Assembly (NCBI RefSeq): GCF_023016265.1
Contig: NZ_CP095412.1
Coordinates: 2,232,001 to 2,296,000 of the forward strand
Length of the DNA stretch: 64,000 nt
Direction: 5' to 3'
Origin: Blastococcus sp. PRF04-17
Lineage (GTDB): Bacteria; Actinomycetota; Actinomycetes; Mycobacteriales; Geodermatophilaceae
Shown: positions 27,107 through 35,647 of the stretch, one piece after another
How the letters are laid out: each line of letters starts with the position of its first letter
How positions within the stretch are numbered: position 1 is the stretch's first letter
Translations under genes and position numbers: made by a program
Notes under the pieces: model-generated
Database searches by the model: none
Told to the model about the DNA's origin: nothing
Seen by the model: the letters and a program-made list of their open reading frames with translations, nothing else

Positions 27107-27858
27107 CTACAGCCAGGGCAGGTCGCCGACCCGGTGCCACGGCAGCGTGACGCTGGCCTCCGTCGTCTCCCCGGCCAGGCGGGCGGCGACGGCCGCTCCG
27201 GCGCACGCAACCGGGCGCTGCGTGTCACCACGACGTGCATGTCGTCCAGAGTCAGGCCGGCCGCCGCGATCGCCGCACGCATGCGCCGGGGAGCCACCAG
27301 CGACGAGGTGGCCAGCAGCGGCACGTCCGGATGCGACCAGAGGGCGACCGGGCCCTCGACCCTGAGGTCCAGCGCCACCTCCTGCGCCCGCTCGAGGGCC
27401 GCCGACCGGGCGGCGTCCGCGTCGGCCGCGGCAGTGGGAGCCCAGGGAACGACCACGTCGTCCCGGCGGACGACCAGCCGCCAGCCGACGGCGGTGCGCG
27501 CGGCATCGCGCCAATCGAGGACGGCGATCCCGGAGCTCGCCGCCGCGGCGTCGGTCACCGGGCGGTGGGCGACCCAGCTCGACAGCGCATCGGCGATGCC
27601 CTCCTGGGTCGGTGCGACCCCGGAACTGCTCATCTCGTCGGCCAGCTCGCTCAGGTGCACGCGGGTGCGCCGCTCGTCCTCCTCCAGGACGACGAGCGAG
27701 CCCGCGCCGGGGCGCGAGACGACGTCCACCCTCAGCTGCGCGGTGGCCAGCCGGGGCAGCACGGCATCGGCGACCGCTCGGAGGTCCGACACCTCGACGC
27801 GAGAGGTGCGCAGGCGCTGCAGCAGGCCGGCGGAGCCTCCACCGAACCGGGTCTCCAT
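27107..27858 (-). pseudogene. hypothetical protein gene interrupted by a one-base frameshift
   Basis: From ATG 27858 a clean frame runs about 215 residues to VVVTRSA, then coding character moves to the frame that ends at 27107 (GAAVAARLAGETTEAS, DLPWL). Restoring one C to the CCC run (27213-27215) rejoins them, giving about 250 residues. Helical with a middle beta segment; no signal or membrane part. It is coupled (TGATG) to the 115-aa gene before it. Family unrecognised. A sequencing slip is more likely than decay because codon use stays normal after the break. Confidence 0.65.
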
Positions 27859-28205
27859 CAGCCGTCCGCACCTCCGTCGAGGGTCGCCCGGACGGTGTCG
27901 GACAGGTCGGGGAGCGCCAGGACGCCGGCCAGCTCGGCCGCGCTCAGGCGGACAGGCAGCACGTCGTCGTCCCATCCGGTGGCGAGGCGGACCCGCGCAG
28001 CGGGTGCCGGCCACACGGCGTCGCGGGCCGCGGCGACGTGCAGCTCGGTCAGCACGTCCTCGAGGTGGATCGCGGCGACGGGGTGGACGTAGCGACCGGT
28101 CAGCGCGGCGCGCACCGCGGTCGCGAGCTCGGCTCGCTGCGGGCCGGCCAGCCAGTACGGGACCAGGACCTCGGGAGCGCGGCCGCCGGCGGGCAGCGCG
28201 CTCAC
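27858..28205 (-). CDS. hypothetical protein
   Basis: 115 aa from the GTG at 28205; the upstream open frame to 29684 is a shadow of the beta-propeller gene. Text such as VLVPYWLAGPQRAELATAVR and AIHLEDVLTELHVAAARDAVW suggests an alpha/beta or helical cytoplasmic protein. Stop overlaps the start of the next gene by one base. Function unknown. Confidence 0.6.
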   Translation of the reverse strand: MSALPAGGRAPEVLVPYWLAGPQRAELATAVRAALTGRYVHPVAAIHLEDVLTELHVAAARDAVWPAPAARVRLATGWDDDVLPVRLSAAELAGVLALPDLSDTVRATLDGGADG

Positions 28206-28448
28206 GGGTGTCCGCCGGGGACGGGCCGCACACCGCGGGTCCGGGCACCCTGAGTCCGCGCGCCGTGGTCCGCTGCCCCGGCGGAGCGGTGGGTGCGGGG
28301 ACGAGGCGTCACGTGGTGGATATCGGCAGCGGGAGACGTCGATCGACCCGTGTCGCAACGATTTCCGGCCGCGATCGGCGAACCCGCTGCGTAACCGCAG
28401 GGCGAGCCCGGCGTTTCCATTCCGAAGCCGATGCCAGGAGGACGCTCG

Positions 28449-29741
28449 ATGCGCCGCACCGCCACCGTTGCTCTTGCCGCCACGCTCGCCACGACCGCCG
28501 TCACCACCGGAGCGGCCACCGCCCAGGGCGCGCCCGGCGGTTCCGCTCCGCCGCGGGAGGTCATGTTCGTCGGCAACAACTGGGACGGCACCGCCACCGT
28601 CGTCGATCCACGGACCTACCGGCCGATCACCACGATCGACACGATCCCCGACCGCGCGGAGCGGATGGCCGAGATCCTCGCCAGCCCCGACAAGCTGGCC
28701 TTCTACCTCGCCATCCAGGCGGCGATCGGCGAGGGCAACGCGCAGTACACCGACGACATGTTCACCACGCACGACGGCCGGCTGCTCGCGGTCAGCCGCC
28801 CGAGCTTCGCCGACGTCGTGGGCATCGACCTGACCTCCGGGGACGTCGTCTGGCGCTTCCCGATGGAGGGCTACCGCTCCGACCACATGGGCGTCTCGCC
28901 GGACGGCACGCGGCTGCTGGTCAGCGACTCGACCGCCAACAAGGTGCACGAGCTCGACATCCTCACCGGCGAGAAGACCGGCGAGTTCCCCAGCGGCGAC
29001 AGCCCGCACGAGAACAACTACACGGCCGACGGCGAGCGGGTCTTCCACGCCAGCATCGGCCGCGTCTACACCCCGGTCGACCGGCCGGTGCTGCGCGAGC
29101 CGTACGACACGCAGAAGGGCGAGCGGTACCTCCAGACCGTGCGCACCGACGACCTGTCGATCGAGCACCGCTGGGACATGGGCCGCGAGCTCGAGGAGGC
29201 CGGCCACCCCGGCATGGAGTCGGCGGTCCGGCCGATGACGCTGGCACCCGACGAGCGGTACGTCTACCTGCAGGTGTCGTTCTTCCACGGCTGGATCGAG
29301 TTCGACACCCAGGCTCCCGACATCGACGGCACGACGACCTATGCCGGTGAGCCCGCCGTCGGCGCCGTCACGAGGGTCGTCGACCTCCCGAAGCGGACCA
29401 CCGAGCCGCGCGAGAACTACGTGCTCGACTCCGCGCACCACGGCATGACCATGAACGCCTCCGGCACGACGCTCTGCGCCGCCGGGACGATGGACGGCTA
29501 CGCGGCGATCGTCGACCGCTCGACGGCCCACCACGCGCTCGTCGACGTCGGCGAGAAGCCGTACTGGTCGACCAACGGCCCGGACGGCGAGACGTGCTGG
29601 GTCTCGGTCAGCGGCGAGGACGCGGTCGTCGTCATCGACTACGCCACGGCGGACGTGCTGGCCGAGGTGCCGGTCGGCGACCACCCGCAGCGGGTGCGCG
29701 AGGGCGTCGTCGCCCGGGACGTGCTCCGGTCCTGGAGGTGA
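28449..29741 (+). CDS. secreted YncE-like beta-propeller protein
   Basis: 430 aa with AGGAGG before ATG 28449. Signal peptide (RRTATVALAATLATTAVTTGAATAQG). Repeated beta-propeller blades: MFVGNNWDGTATVVDPRT, VSPDGTRLLVSDSTANKVHELD, and near the end SVSGEDAVVVIDYATADVLAEV. This is the seven-bladed YncE/cytochrome-d1-like fold. No heme or catalytic motif seen. Likely an exported binding or scaffold protein. It ends in a pair of palindromes shared with the convergent gene. Confidence 0.85.
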   Translation: MRRTATVALAATLATTAVTTGAATAQGAPGGSAPPREVMFVGNNWDGTATVVDPRTYRPITTIDTIPDRAERMAEILASPDKLAFYLAIQAAIGEGNAQYTDDMFTTHDGRLLAVSRPSFADVVGIDLTSGDVVWRFPMEGYRSDHMGVSPDGTRLLVSDSTANKVHELDILTGEKTGEFPSGDSPHENNYTADGERVFHASIGRVYTPVDRPVLREPYDTQKGERYLQTVRTDDLSIEHRWDMGRELEEAGHPGMESAVRPMTLAPDERYVYLQVSFFHGWIEFDTQAPDIDGTTTYAGEPAVGAVTRVVDLPKRTTEPRENYVLDSAHHGMTMNASGTTLCAAGTMDGYAAIVDRSTAHHALVDVGEKPYWSTNGPDGETCWVSVSGEDAVVVIDYATADVLAEVPVGDHPQRVREGVVARDVLRSWR

Positions 29742-29746
29742 CCGAG

Positions 29747-29798
29747 CCGAAACCGCGGTTTCGGCGCCTGGCCGGACGAGCCGGAACCGCGGTTTCGG
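29747..29798. terminator. duplicated palindrome between convergent genes
   Basis: CCGAAACCGCGGTTTCGG at 29747-29764 is a perfect 18-bp palindrome. A near copy with one change (CCGGAACCGCGGTTTCGG) is at 29781-29798. Both follow GAG, so the direct repeat is 21 bases with a 34-base period. The pair fills the 60-base gap between two convergent genes and probably serves as a two-way terminator. Confidence 0.7.
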
Positions 29799-29801
29799 TC
29801 G

Positions 29802-30920
29802 TCAGTCGACCAGTTCGGCGAGGCGGTCCTTGAGCGCGAGCTCGACCCGGTCGGCGTAGACGTTCATGTTGCGCACCGAGGTGTTCAGGTCGGCCGACAG
29901 CTGCGTCTTGGTCTGCCCACCCCACGTGGTCAGGTACCACGTCGCCCACCCGAGCACATTGGGCTGGCCCGCCCGCTGGTCCCGGCGGGCGGCCGGGTCC
30001 GGCGCGCAGGCGGCGGTCAGCGCGTGCGAGAGCAGCGTCTGCTCGGCCTCGCCCATGATCTCGTCCGGCGCCTCGGAGGAGTCCGGCAGCAGGATCTCGG
30101 TGGCGTCCGGTCCGCCGTCCAGGGACTGCAGGTTGCGCAGCCCGTTCAGCGTCGCGACGGTCTGGGAGTTGCGCCGCAGGGTCGCCACGCTCTGCCCCAT
30201 GTAGGCGGCCAGTTCCCTCTCGCTGGGCCGCCGCTGGTGCTCGGCGATGAAGGCGGCGATCGCCTTCTGCTGCTTGTGCTCGGTGTCGGCCGCGGTGCGC
30301 CCGTGGGCGTTGCGGCCGAGGTCGTGCACCCACTTGGAGAGCTGGGTCGCGAGGAACGCTCCGAATGGAACCGACTTGCTCTCGTCGTACTGGCTGACGG
30401 CCTTGAGGATCCACTCGTAGACCTGCTGGCCCAGGTCGTCCGGATCGGGCAGGTGCAGGCGGATCGTGCTCATGTTGCGCTGCAGCCGCTTGAGGCTGAC
30501 CGGCCCGTAGTGCCGGCAGAGGTCGGCCAGGAACTCCGGCGGGAGGTCTCGGGGGGTACGGCGGCGGACATCGGTCTCGGCGCGCAGGCCCACCGTCGAC
30601 GACCCGTGCCGCGCCGCCCAGGCCCGGATCCAGTCGGCCAGCACCGAGGCCGACCCAGGGACCCCGTCCACCCGGTAGAGACCCTCACCCTGGTCGTAGG
30701 TGACGGTCACCCCGGCAGGCAGGTCGGCGCGGAACCGGTCGAGGGGCAGCTCGCGGTCCACCCGGAAGTGCACCCGGTCGCGGGGCGTGATGGGCGCCAG
30801 CGCCCAGCCCTCGGACTCAGGGATGCCGCCGAAGACGAGCGGCTGACGAACACGGTTGCGGTTGTCGGTGGCGGTGGACGTCGGGGTGATGACAGGGAAG
30901 GACGTGGCGCGATCGGACAC
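29802..30920 (-). CDS. divergent sigma-70-like protein encoded in the flagellar locus
   Basis: 372 aa. About 145 residues of unknown N-terminal domain come first. A region-2-like segment follows (about 150-207: DDLGQQVYEWILKAVSQYDE, then VPFGAFLATQLSKWVHDLGR), a region-3-like segment (about 218-255: FIAEHQRRPSERELAAYMG) and a C-terminal helix-turn-helix like region 4 (about 325-368, TKTQLSADLNTSVRNMN). The order matches a sigma factor but the sequence is far from FliA, SigB and ECF types, and the -35/-10 contact residues are not clear. It sits 72 bases after a small unknown gene, downstream of csrA. Probably a regulator of flagellar or surface genes. Confidence 0.65.
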   Translation of the reverse strand: MSDRATSFPVITPTSTATDNRNRVRQPLVFGGIPESEGWALAPITPRDRVHFRVDRELPLDRFRADLPAGVTVTYDQGEGLYRVDGVPGSASVLADWIRAWAARHGSSTVGLRAETDVRRRTPRDLPPEFLADLCRHYGPVSLKRLQRNMSTIRLHLPDPDDLGQQVYEWILKAVSQYDESKSVPFGAFLATQLSKWVHDLGRNAHGRTAADTEHKQQKAIAAFIAEHQRRPSERELAAYMGQSVATLRRNSQTVATLNGLRNLQSLDGGPDATEILLPDSSEAPDEIMGEAEQTLLSHALTAACAPDPAARRDQRAGQPNVLGWATWYLTTWGGQTKTQLSADLNTSVRNMNVYADRVELALKDRLAELVD

Positions 30921-30992
30921 CGGTACTCCTGGGCACTACGGGGAAGGAGGATCTCGGGGAAGGAGACCCGGAAGTTGCTCGGGAGGGGGCCC

Positions 30993-31502
30993 TCAGGCCG
31001 GAACCCTCTCGCCCAGACCGTGGGACGGCGACCGCGGCGCCGGGACGACGGCGGCGGACGTCGCCGGCAGGCCCTCCACGACATCGGCGGCCGAGACGCC
31101 GTACGGCGCCTGCTCGAGCAGCACGGCGGCCGCGGCCCGCTCGGCCTCGCCGGGCTCGGCGGTGTAGACCGGCATGTGGTCGTAGAGCGTGGCGAAGAGG
31201 GCGCTGACGAAGGCGTACGCGGCCTGGGCCTGTGGTGAGAACTTGGCGACGGCGGTGCGCGGGCCGAGGTCGACTCCGACGGTCACCCGGACCACCCGGT
31301 CGTCCTTGCTCAGCCCGGTGATGCCGAACGCGACCTGGTCGTGCTCGGTCGCGAGGGCGGCGAGAGCGGCCAGGCACTTGCGCGTGGCACCGCGTCGCGG
31401 GCGCAGCTGGACGTGGACGACCACGCTCTCCTGCTCGGCCTGTTCGGCCTGCTCGCCGCTCCGCGCGTCGAATGCCGCCACGCTGGTTGCACTGCGTTCC
31501 AT
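30993..31502 (-). CDS. hypothetical protein upstream of the sigma-like gene
   Basis: 169 aa, with AGGGGGC before the ATG at 31502. Layout: acidic Gln/Glu lead, a compact alpha/beta core (VVVHVQLRPRRGATRKCLAA, then VAFGITGLSKDDRVVRVTVG), a helix-rich middle (AQAAYAFVSALFATLYDHMP), and a disordered Pro/Ser tail. No membrane segment. It is co-directional with and 72 bases from the sigma-like gene, so the pair probably forms an operon. It could be a partner or anti-sigma-like binder; this is only inferred from position. Confidence 0.6.
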   Translation of the reverse strand: MERSATSVAAFDARSGEQAEQAEQESVVVHVQLRPRRGATRKCLAALAALATEHDQVAFGITGLSKDDRVVRVTVGVDLGPRTAVAKFSPQAQAAYAFVSALFATLYDHMPVYTAEPGEAERAAAAVLLEQAPYGVSAADVVEGLPATSAAVVPAPRSPSHGLGERVPA

Positions 31503-31663
31503 GCTGATCGCCCCCTGTCACTTGCTTGGGGAGAAATCTGCCCTATCGCCTCGGCATCGACCCCGACAACACTCGCCGTGTCATACGCAGTTGTGGACCA
31601 TTACTTCGGCAGATGTTGCCCGTGTCGCCCCCTTCTCGGGTCGCCCTTGCGGACACACAGCAG

Positions 31664-31677
31664 CCTTTGCCCAAAGG
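31664..31677 (-). terminator. small hairpin downstream of csrA
   Basis: CCTTT, loop GCCC, AAAGG. It lies 27-40 bases after the csrA stop on the minus strand and before the next gene. Weak stem, no T tract. Confidence 0.35.
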
Positions 31678-31703
31678 GGGCCGGCCGGAGCCGTGCAGAT
31701 GTG

Positions 31704-32024
31704 TCAGCCGGTGGTCCCATCCGCGGGTGCGGAGCCGCCGGAGCCGCCTGCGGAGATGGGGGCCGCTTCCCCGTCGACCTCGGCCGACCCCGGTGACGGC
31801 GGAGGGGCGAACGCCGCCAGCGCCCCGAGGCTGTCGGCCGTCACCTGGGCTGCCAGCAGGTTCGCCTCGGCGATCTGCCGGTAGACCTCCTCGCGGTGGA
31901 TCGCCACCTCGCGGGGCGCCTTGAACCCGAGTCGGACGGTGCCGCCGCGCACCTCGACGACGTGGACCTCGATGTCGTCGCCGATGCGGATCGTCTCGCC
32001 GACGCTGCGGGTGAGTGTGAGCAC
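31704..32024 (-). CDS. csrA: carbon storage regulator CsrA
   Basis: 106 aa. The start is the GTG at 32024, which gives the standard MLTLTRSVGETIRIGDDI opening and lies five bases after GGAGGGG; longer readings are rejected. RNA-binding strands are intact, including Arg44 (AIHREEVYRQI). Unlike the usual 60-75 residues, this CsrA has a 40-residue Pro/Gly/Ser tail. In Gram-positive bacteria CsrA represses flagellin translation and is held off by FliW, whose gene is next. A GGA-loop hairpin at its own ribosome site suggests self-control. Confidence 0.95.
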   Translation of the reverse strand: MLTLTRSVGETIRIGDDIEVHVVEVRGGTVRLGFKAPREVAIHREEVYRQIAEANLLAAQVTADSLGALAAFAPPPSPGSAEVDGEAAPISAGGSGGSAPADGTTG

Positions 32025-32028
32025 GAGT

Positions 32029-32042
32029 ACCCCTCCATGGGT
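32029..32042 (-). promoter_or_regulatory. possible CsrA-binding hairpin over the csrA ribosome site
   Basis: On the minus strand ACCC, loop ATGGAG, GGGT sits just before the csrA GTG. The GGA of the Shine-Dalgarno is in the loop, which is the form CsrA prefers. The stem is only 4 bp, so this is tentative. Confidence 0.4.
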
Positions 32043-32157
32043 GTGGTGTGGTGGCCGTCCTTGGCGTCCCGCCGGGGCGGGGGTGTTCTGGTGGCGCGGT
32101 CGTTCCGGTGGTGCTGGTCGAGCCGGCGGCTGCACGATGCCACAGTCGCCGACGGAT

Positions 32158-32613
32158 TCATCGGATGAGCGGCTGCCGGATGGGGTGCGTGCCGTCCACG
32201 AGGACGACCTGACGGGCCCGGTGGGTGTCCGGATGCACGACCAGCGGCGCCCGCAGGTTGGCAGTCGCGGTGGCGACGTCGCCGTCGAGCACGGTCACCA
32301 GGCAGAACAGCTGCGCCTCGGCGACGTCGGCGAGATCGAGCTCGTCGCAGACCGCGATCGGCAGGACCGGCGCGTAGTCGGGGAAGAAGGCGCCGGCGCG
32401 CACGGCGAGGAAGCGGGGACCGTCCGGCGCCAGGGACTGCAGCCAGAAGAGCGTCCCGCCCTCCTCCGCGGGGACGAGGACGTACTCCCGGTGCCCGGGG
32501 AAGCCGGGGAGCGGCTCGGACAGGGCGATCGCCTGCACGGCGGCCGGCATCCGCGCGGGGGCGTGCGCGGAGGCCGCCCGCGGCGCGGGCGTGCGGAGCA
32601 GGGACGCGGTCAT
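32158..32613 (-). CDS. fliW: flagellar assembly factor FliW
   Basis: 151 aa. Core motifs PLPGFPGHREYVLVP, LFWLQSL and TANLRAPLVV match FliW. FliW binds flagellin and CsrA in turn: free FliW blocks CsrA from the flagellin mRNA until flagellin is exported. The N-terminal 20 residues are extra. Shares one base with the flgL stop (TGATG). Confidence 0.93.
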   Translation of the reverse strand: MTASLLRTPAPRAASAHAPARMPAAVQAIALSEPLPGFPGHREYVLVPAEEGGTLFWLQSLAPDGPRFLAVRAGAFFPDYAPVLPIAVCDELDLADVAEAQLFCLVTVLDGDVATATANLRAPLVVHPDTHRARQVVLVDGTHPIRQPLIR

Positions 32614-33494
32614 CAGCGCAGGTAGTCCAGGAGGGTCGGCGAGATCGCCTTCGCCGTCGCGGCCAGTGCGGCCTCGTACCCGACCCTCTGCATCTCCAGC
32701 TGCATGATCGTGTTCGGCAGGTCGATGTTCTCCGTCTCCGCCAGCCGCGAGTTCAGGGCCAGGGACCGGTCGAAGTTGATCCGCGCCAGGCCGTCGAGCC
32801 GGTTGGCCCGCGCGCCGACGTCGGCGACCGCCTTGTACATCGTGTTCATGATCGCGTCGAGGTCGGCGAGGTGGGTCTCCAGCGCCGCCGGGGACGTCGT
32901 CACGTCGGTGGCGATGCGGGCGACCACGGCGAACAGATCGTCGCCGGGAGTGCCGAACGCCTCGGGCCCCGTCGTGTCGACGCGGAGGACCTCGGTCTCC
33001 GACACGCGCCGGGTGACCGGCGGGCCGGCCAGCCCGACGTACGCGCCCGTGCTGTCGTATGCCTTGCTGTTCGGGGTCACCCCACCGAAGAGCGGACGGC
33101 CCTGGACATTGGTGTTGGCGAGAGTGAGCAGGCCCTCGCGCAGGGACGCGACCTCGGTGGCCAGCGCCGAGCGGCTGGCCTCGGAACCGCTCCCGCTGCT
33201 GAGGCCCTGGACGGTGAGGTCGCGGATCTTCCGCGTCATGTTGATCATGTTCTGCAGCGTGGAGTCGGTCTGCTCCAGCCAGTTCTGACCGTCGCTGATG
33301 TTGCGCGCCTCCTGGGCGACGCTGGCGATCTCCGCCCGGGCCTGCATCGCCCTGTTCGTGCCGGTCGGCGAGTCCGACGGCGCATTGATGAGGCGACCGG
33401 AGGTGAGCTGGTGCTGCAGCCTGCCGACGGCGTCGAGGTTGCGGTTGAGTCCCTGGAGGCTGGTGAGCGCGACGGCGCGCTGGGTGATGCGCAC
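32613..33494 (-). CDS. flgL: flagellar hook-filament junction protein FlgL
   Basis: 293 aa, GTG start. Flagellin-like N-terminal helix (RITQRAVALTSLQGLNRNL, with INAPSDSPTGTNRAM) and C-terminal coiled coil (LPNTIMQLEMQRVGYEAALA). Links filament to hook with FlgK; start lies 6 bases from the flgK stop. Confidence 0.95.
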   Translation of the reverse strand: MRITQRAVALTSLQGLNRNLDAVGRLQHQLTSGRLINAPSDSPTGTNRAMQARAEIASVAQEARNISDGQNWLEQTDSTLQNMINMTRKIRDLTVQGLSSGSGSEASRSALATEVASLREGLLTLANTNVQGRPLFGGVTPNSKAYDSTGAYVGLAGPPVTRRVSETEVLRVDTTGPEAFGTPGDDLFAVVARIATDVTTSPAALETHLADLDAIMNTMYKAVADVGARANRLDGLARINFDRSLALNSRLAETENIDLPNTIMQLEMQRVGYEAALAATAKAISPTLLDYLR

Positions 33495-33499
33495 TCAGA

Positions 33500-34912
33500 T
33501 CACCGGCCCACGATGCCGGTGCGGTTGATGAGCACGTCCAGGGTCTGGTCGATCGCGGTCACCATGCGGCCCGCGGCGGCATAGGCGTGCTGGAAGGACA
33601 GCATGTTCGTCATCTCCTCGTCGAGGTTGACCCCGGACACCGACTCCCGCGCCGCGTCCACCTGCGTGGTGATCACGTTCTGGATGCCGAGGTTCCGCTT
33701 CGACACCGCCGCCTGGACGCCCAGCTCGACGATCATCTTCCGGTAGGAGGCGTCGACACCCAGCGGCTCCAGCCGGAGCTGGGCGATCCGGTCGGCGACC
33801 GTGTTGTCGACCGCGGGCACGCCGGCCGTCGGCGGCACGCCCGAGGCGGCCACCAGTGCGGGATCGGTGATCAGGACCCGGAGCGACTCAGCAGTGATCG
33901 GTCCGCCCGACGACCCCAGGAGGGGCGTGCCCGGGTTGCCCAGCGAGTCGTAGGCGTTCGTCGTGTGGGCGGTGTTCAGGGCGGCGGCGAGGTCCTGGGC
34001 GAGCCGGTCGAGCTGCCCCCGGTAGCCCGGCAGGATCACGTTGAGCGCGGAGAGCTGACCGCCGGCGGTGCCGCCGGCCGCCACGGTGAACCCGCCGGAG
34101 GCCGTGACGATGCGCGGCTTGTCCGTCGGCGTGATCAGGTTCGGGTCGTTGGGGCCCTGGACGGCGAACTGGCTCGCGGCCGTACCGGAGACCAGCGACA
34201 TGCCGCCGACGATCACGTCCACCATGCCGTCCTCGCCGGGGCGGGTGGTGGCGCCGATCTGGTCGGCGAGCTTCATGACCAGCAGGTCCCGCTGGTCGGC
34301 CAGGTCGTTGGCGGGCAGCCCGCTCTGGGTGGCACCGCGGATGGCCTTGTTGAGCTGCGCGATGGTCGTGGCGGCCGCGTTCACGTCCTTGACCAGGACC
34401 TCGAGGTTCTCCCGCGTCTGACCCCACTGCGCGCCCAGCGACGCCTGGCTGAAGTGGATGCCGCCGACCAGGGTTTCCAGCTGCTGCAGCACCTGGCCGC
34501 GCGCGGCGGGCTCCTTGGGGTTGTTGGCGACGTCCTGCCAGCCCTTCCACATGTCCGAGAGCAGGCTCTGGATGCCGGTGTCCCCCGGCTCGCGGAACGA
34601 CTGCTCGACCAGGTCGTAGGCCTCGGTCTCCGCGACCAGTCGAGCGCTGTTGGCGTGCTCGACGTGACCGCGCCCTTCGAGGAAGGCGTCGCGGATGCGC
34701 GACACGGCGTCCGCATTGACGCCGGCGCCGATCCCGGGGCTGGTCGAGAAGAAGGCCGGGACGGCGCTGCCGCCGATGGCCTTCAGGTCGACCCGCTGCC
34801 GCGAGTAGCCCTCGGTGTTGACGTTGGCGATGTTCTGCCCCGTCACGTCGAGCGCGCGCCGCTGCGCCCACAGCGCGGTCGTGGCCGCGTTCAGCGCCGA
34901 GAACGTACTCAC
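33500..34912 (-). CDS. flgK: flagellar hook-associated protein FlgK
   Basis: 470 aa, GTG start. N-terminal rod-type motif (ALDVTGQNIANVNTEGYSRQ) and C-terminal DEEMTNMLSFQHAYAAAGRM, as in HAP1. The middle is shorter than in enteric FlgK. Its ribosome site lies in a 73-base element that also occurs before motB (see 34913-34985). Confidence 0.96.
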   Translation of the reverse strand: MSTFSALNAATTALWAQRRALDVTGQNIANVNTEGYSRQRVDLKAIGGSAVPAFFSTSPGIGAGVNADAVSRIRDAFLEGRGHVEHANSARLVAETEAYDLVEQSFREPGDTGIQSLLSDMWKGWQDVANNPKEPAARGQVLQQLETLVGGIHFSQASLGAQWGQTRENLEVLVKDVNAAATTIAQLNKAIRGATQSGLPANDLADQRDLLVMKLADQIGATTRPGEDGMVDVIVGGMSLVSGTAASQFAVQGPNDPNLITPTDKPRIVTASGGFTVAAGGTAGGQLSALNVILPGYRGQLDRLAQDLAAALNTAHTTNAYDSLGNPGTPLLGSSGGPITAESLRVLITDPALVAASGVPPTAGVPAVDNTVADRIAQLRLEPLGVDASYRKMIVELGVQAAVSKRNLGIQNVITTQVDAARESVSGVNLDEEMTNMLSFQHAYAAAGRMVTAIDQTLDVLINRTGIVGR

Positions 34913-34985
34913 TTCGACTCCTCGCTGGCGCTCGTCGCCTGCGTTCGCACCGCTCCGGTGCCCATCGGTGAACTCGCGAGCTCGT
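34913..34985 (-). repeat. stop-to-start intergenic repeat element, copy 1
   Basis: On the minus strand it begins at the flgN stop with CGAGCTCGCGAGTTCAC and ends with GACGAGCGCCAGCGAGGAGT just before the flgK GTG, so it supplies the ribosome site. The same parts, in the same order and orientation relative to the genes, lie between motA and motB (53211-53283). Confidence 0.75.
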
Positions 34986-35471
34986 TCACAGTGCGCCGTC
35001 CAGCGTCACGGCCCGGTGGGAGCCGTCGTCGGTGCGACCGGTCGAGCCGTAGGTGCCGGCCGAGGGGGCCTTGGTCTGCACCAGGGCGTCCCCGATGGCG
35101 GCCAGGCCGCCCTCGATGAGCTCGCGGTTGGTGTCGGAGAGGCTGCGCAGGTCGGTCACCAGGACCAGCAGCGCCTCGTGGTGCTTGGCGAAGAGGTCGT
35201 TCCACGGGGCGGGGGCGGCGTCGGACACCTGGCGCAGCGACGGGTCGGCGCCGATGCCGAGCTGGACGGCGATCGCCTCGGTGGCGGCGGCCCGCTCGAC
35301 CTCCAGCGTGCGCAGCTGCTCGAGGACCACCTCGATCTCGTGCGCGATCCGCGCCAGCCACCGCGTCTTCCCGGTGAGGATGAGGTACTGCTTCTCCTCC
35401 GCCTTGAACAGCAGCAGGTCCAGGAGCTCCTGCTCCCGCCACAGCAATGTCGACAGGTGCTGGTAGTCCAC
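34986..35471 (-). CDS. flgN: flagellar export chaperone FlgN
   Basis: 161 aa from the GTG at 35471 (VDYQHLSTLLWREQ), or 172 aa from ATG 35504, which has GGAG upstream. Long helical coiled-coil protein (LLWREQELLDLLLFKAEEKQ) of the FlgN family, chaperone for FlgK and FlgL, whose genes follow. A sigma-28-like promoter at 35534-35561 lies upstream, so either start is compatible. Confidence 0.85.
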   Translation of the reverse strand: MDYQHLSTLLWREQELLDLLLFKAEEKQYLILTGKTRWLARIAHEIEVVLEQLRTLEVERAAATEAIAVQLGIGADPSLRQVSDAAPAPWNDLFAKHHEALLVLVTDLRSLSDTNRELIEGGLAAIGDALVQTKAPSAGTYGSTGRTDDGSHRAVTLDGAL

Positions 35472-35533
35472 GTGTCCACCGCCCTTCCGTCGTCCGGCGC
35501 CCATCCGTCTCCGGGGCGCCTTCGTCGCTGCTG

Positions 35534-35561
35534 CCATCGGCACCCCGCGGAGGGGCCTCAA
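35534..35561 (-). promoter_or_regulatory. sigma-28-like promoter for flgN-flgK-flgL-fliW-csrA
   Basis: Minus strand: TTGA (35561-35558), 16 bases, GCCGATGG (35541-35534). Compare the sigma-28 -10 consensus GCCGATAA. Start would be near 35527, about 23 bases before ATG 35504. Confidence 0.5.
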
Positions 35562-35647
35562 GCCGAAGCGGGAAGACGTGCTCGAGTTCGGAAGGAAATG
35601 TGCCGAGGGCGGTGCCGAGCGCCCCCGGGTCAGCCGAGAAGAAGGAC

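Noticed and set aside
25040-29350. 1436-residue open frame across the VanY and propeller genes
   Set aside because: Arg/Pro/Gly-rich low-complexity reading with no domain; it is a shadow of the genes in other frames.
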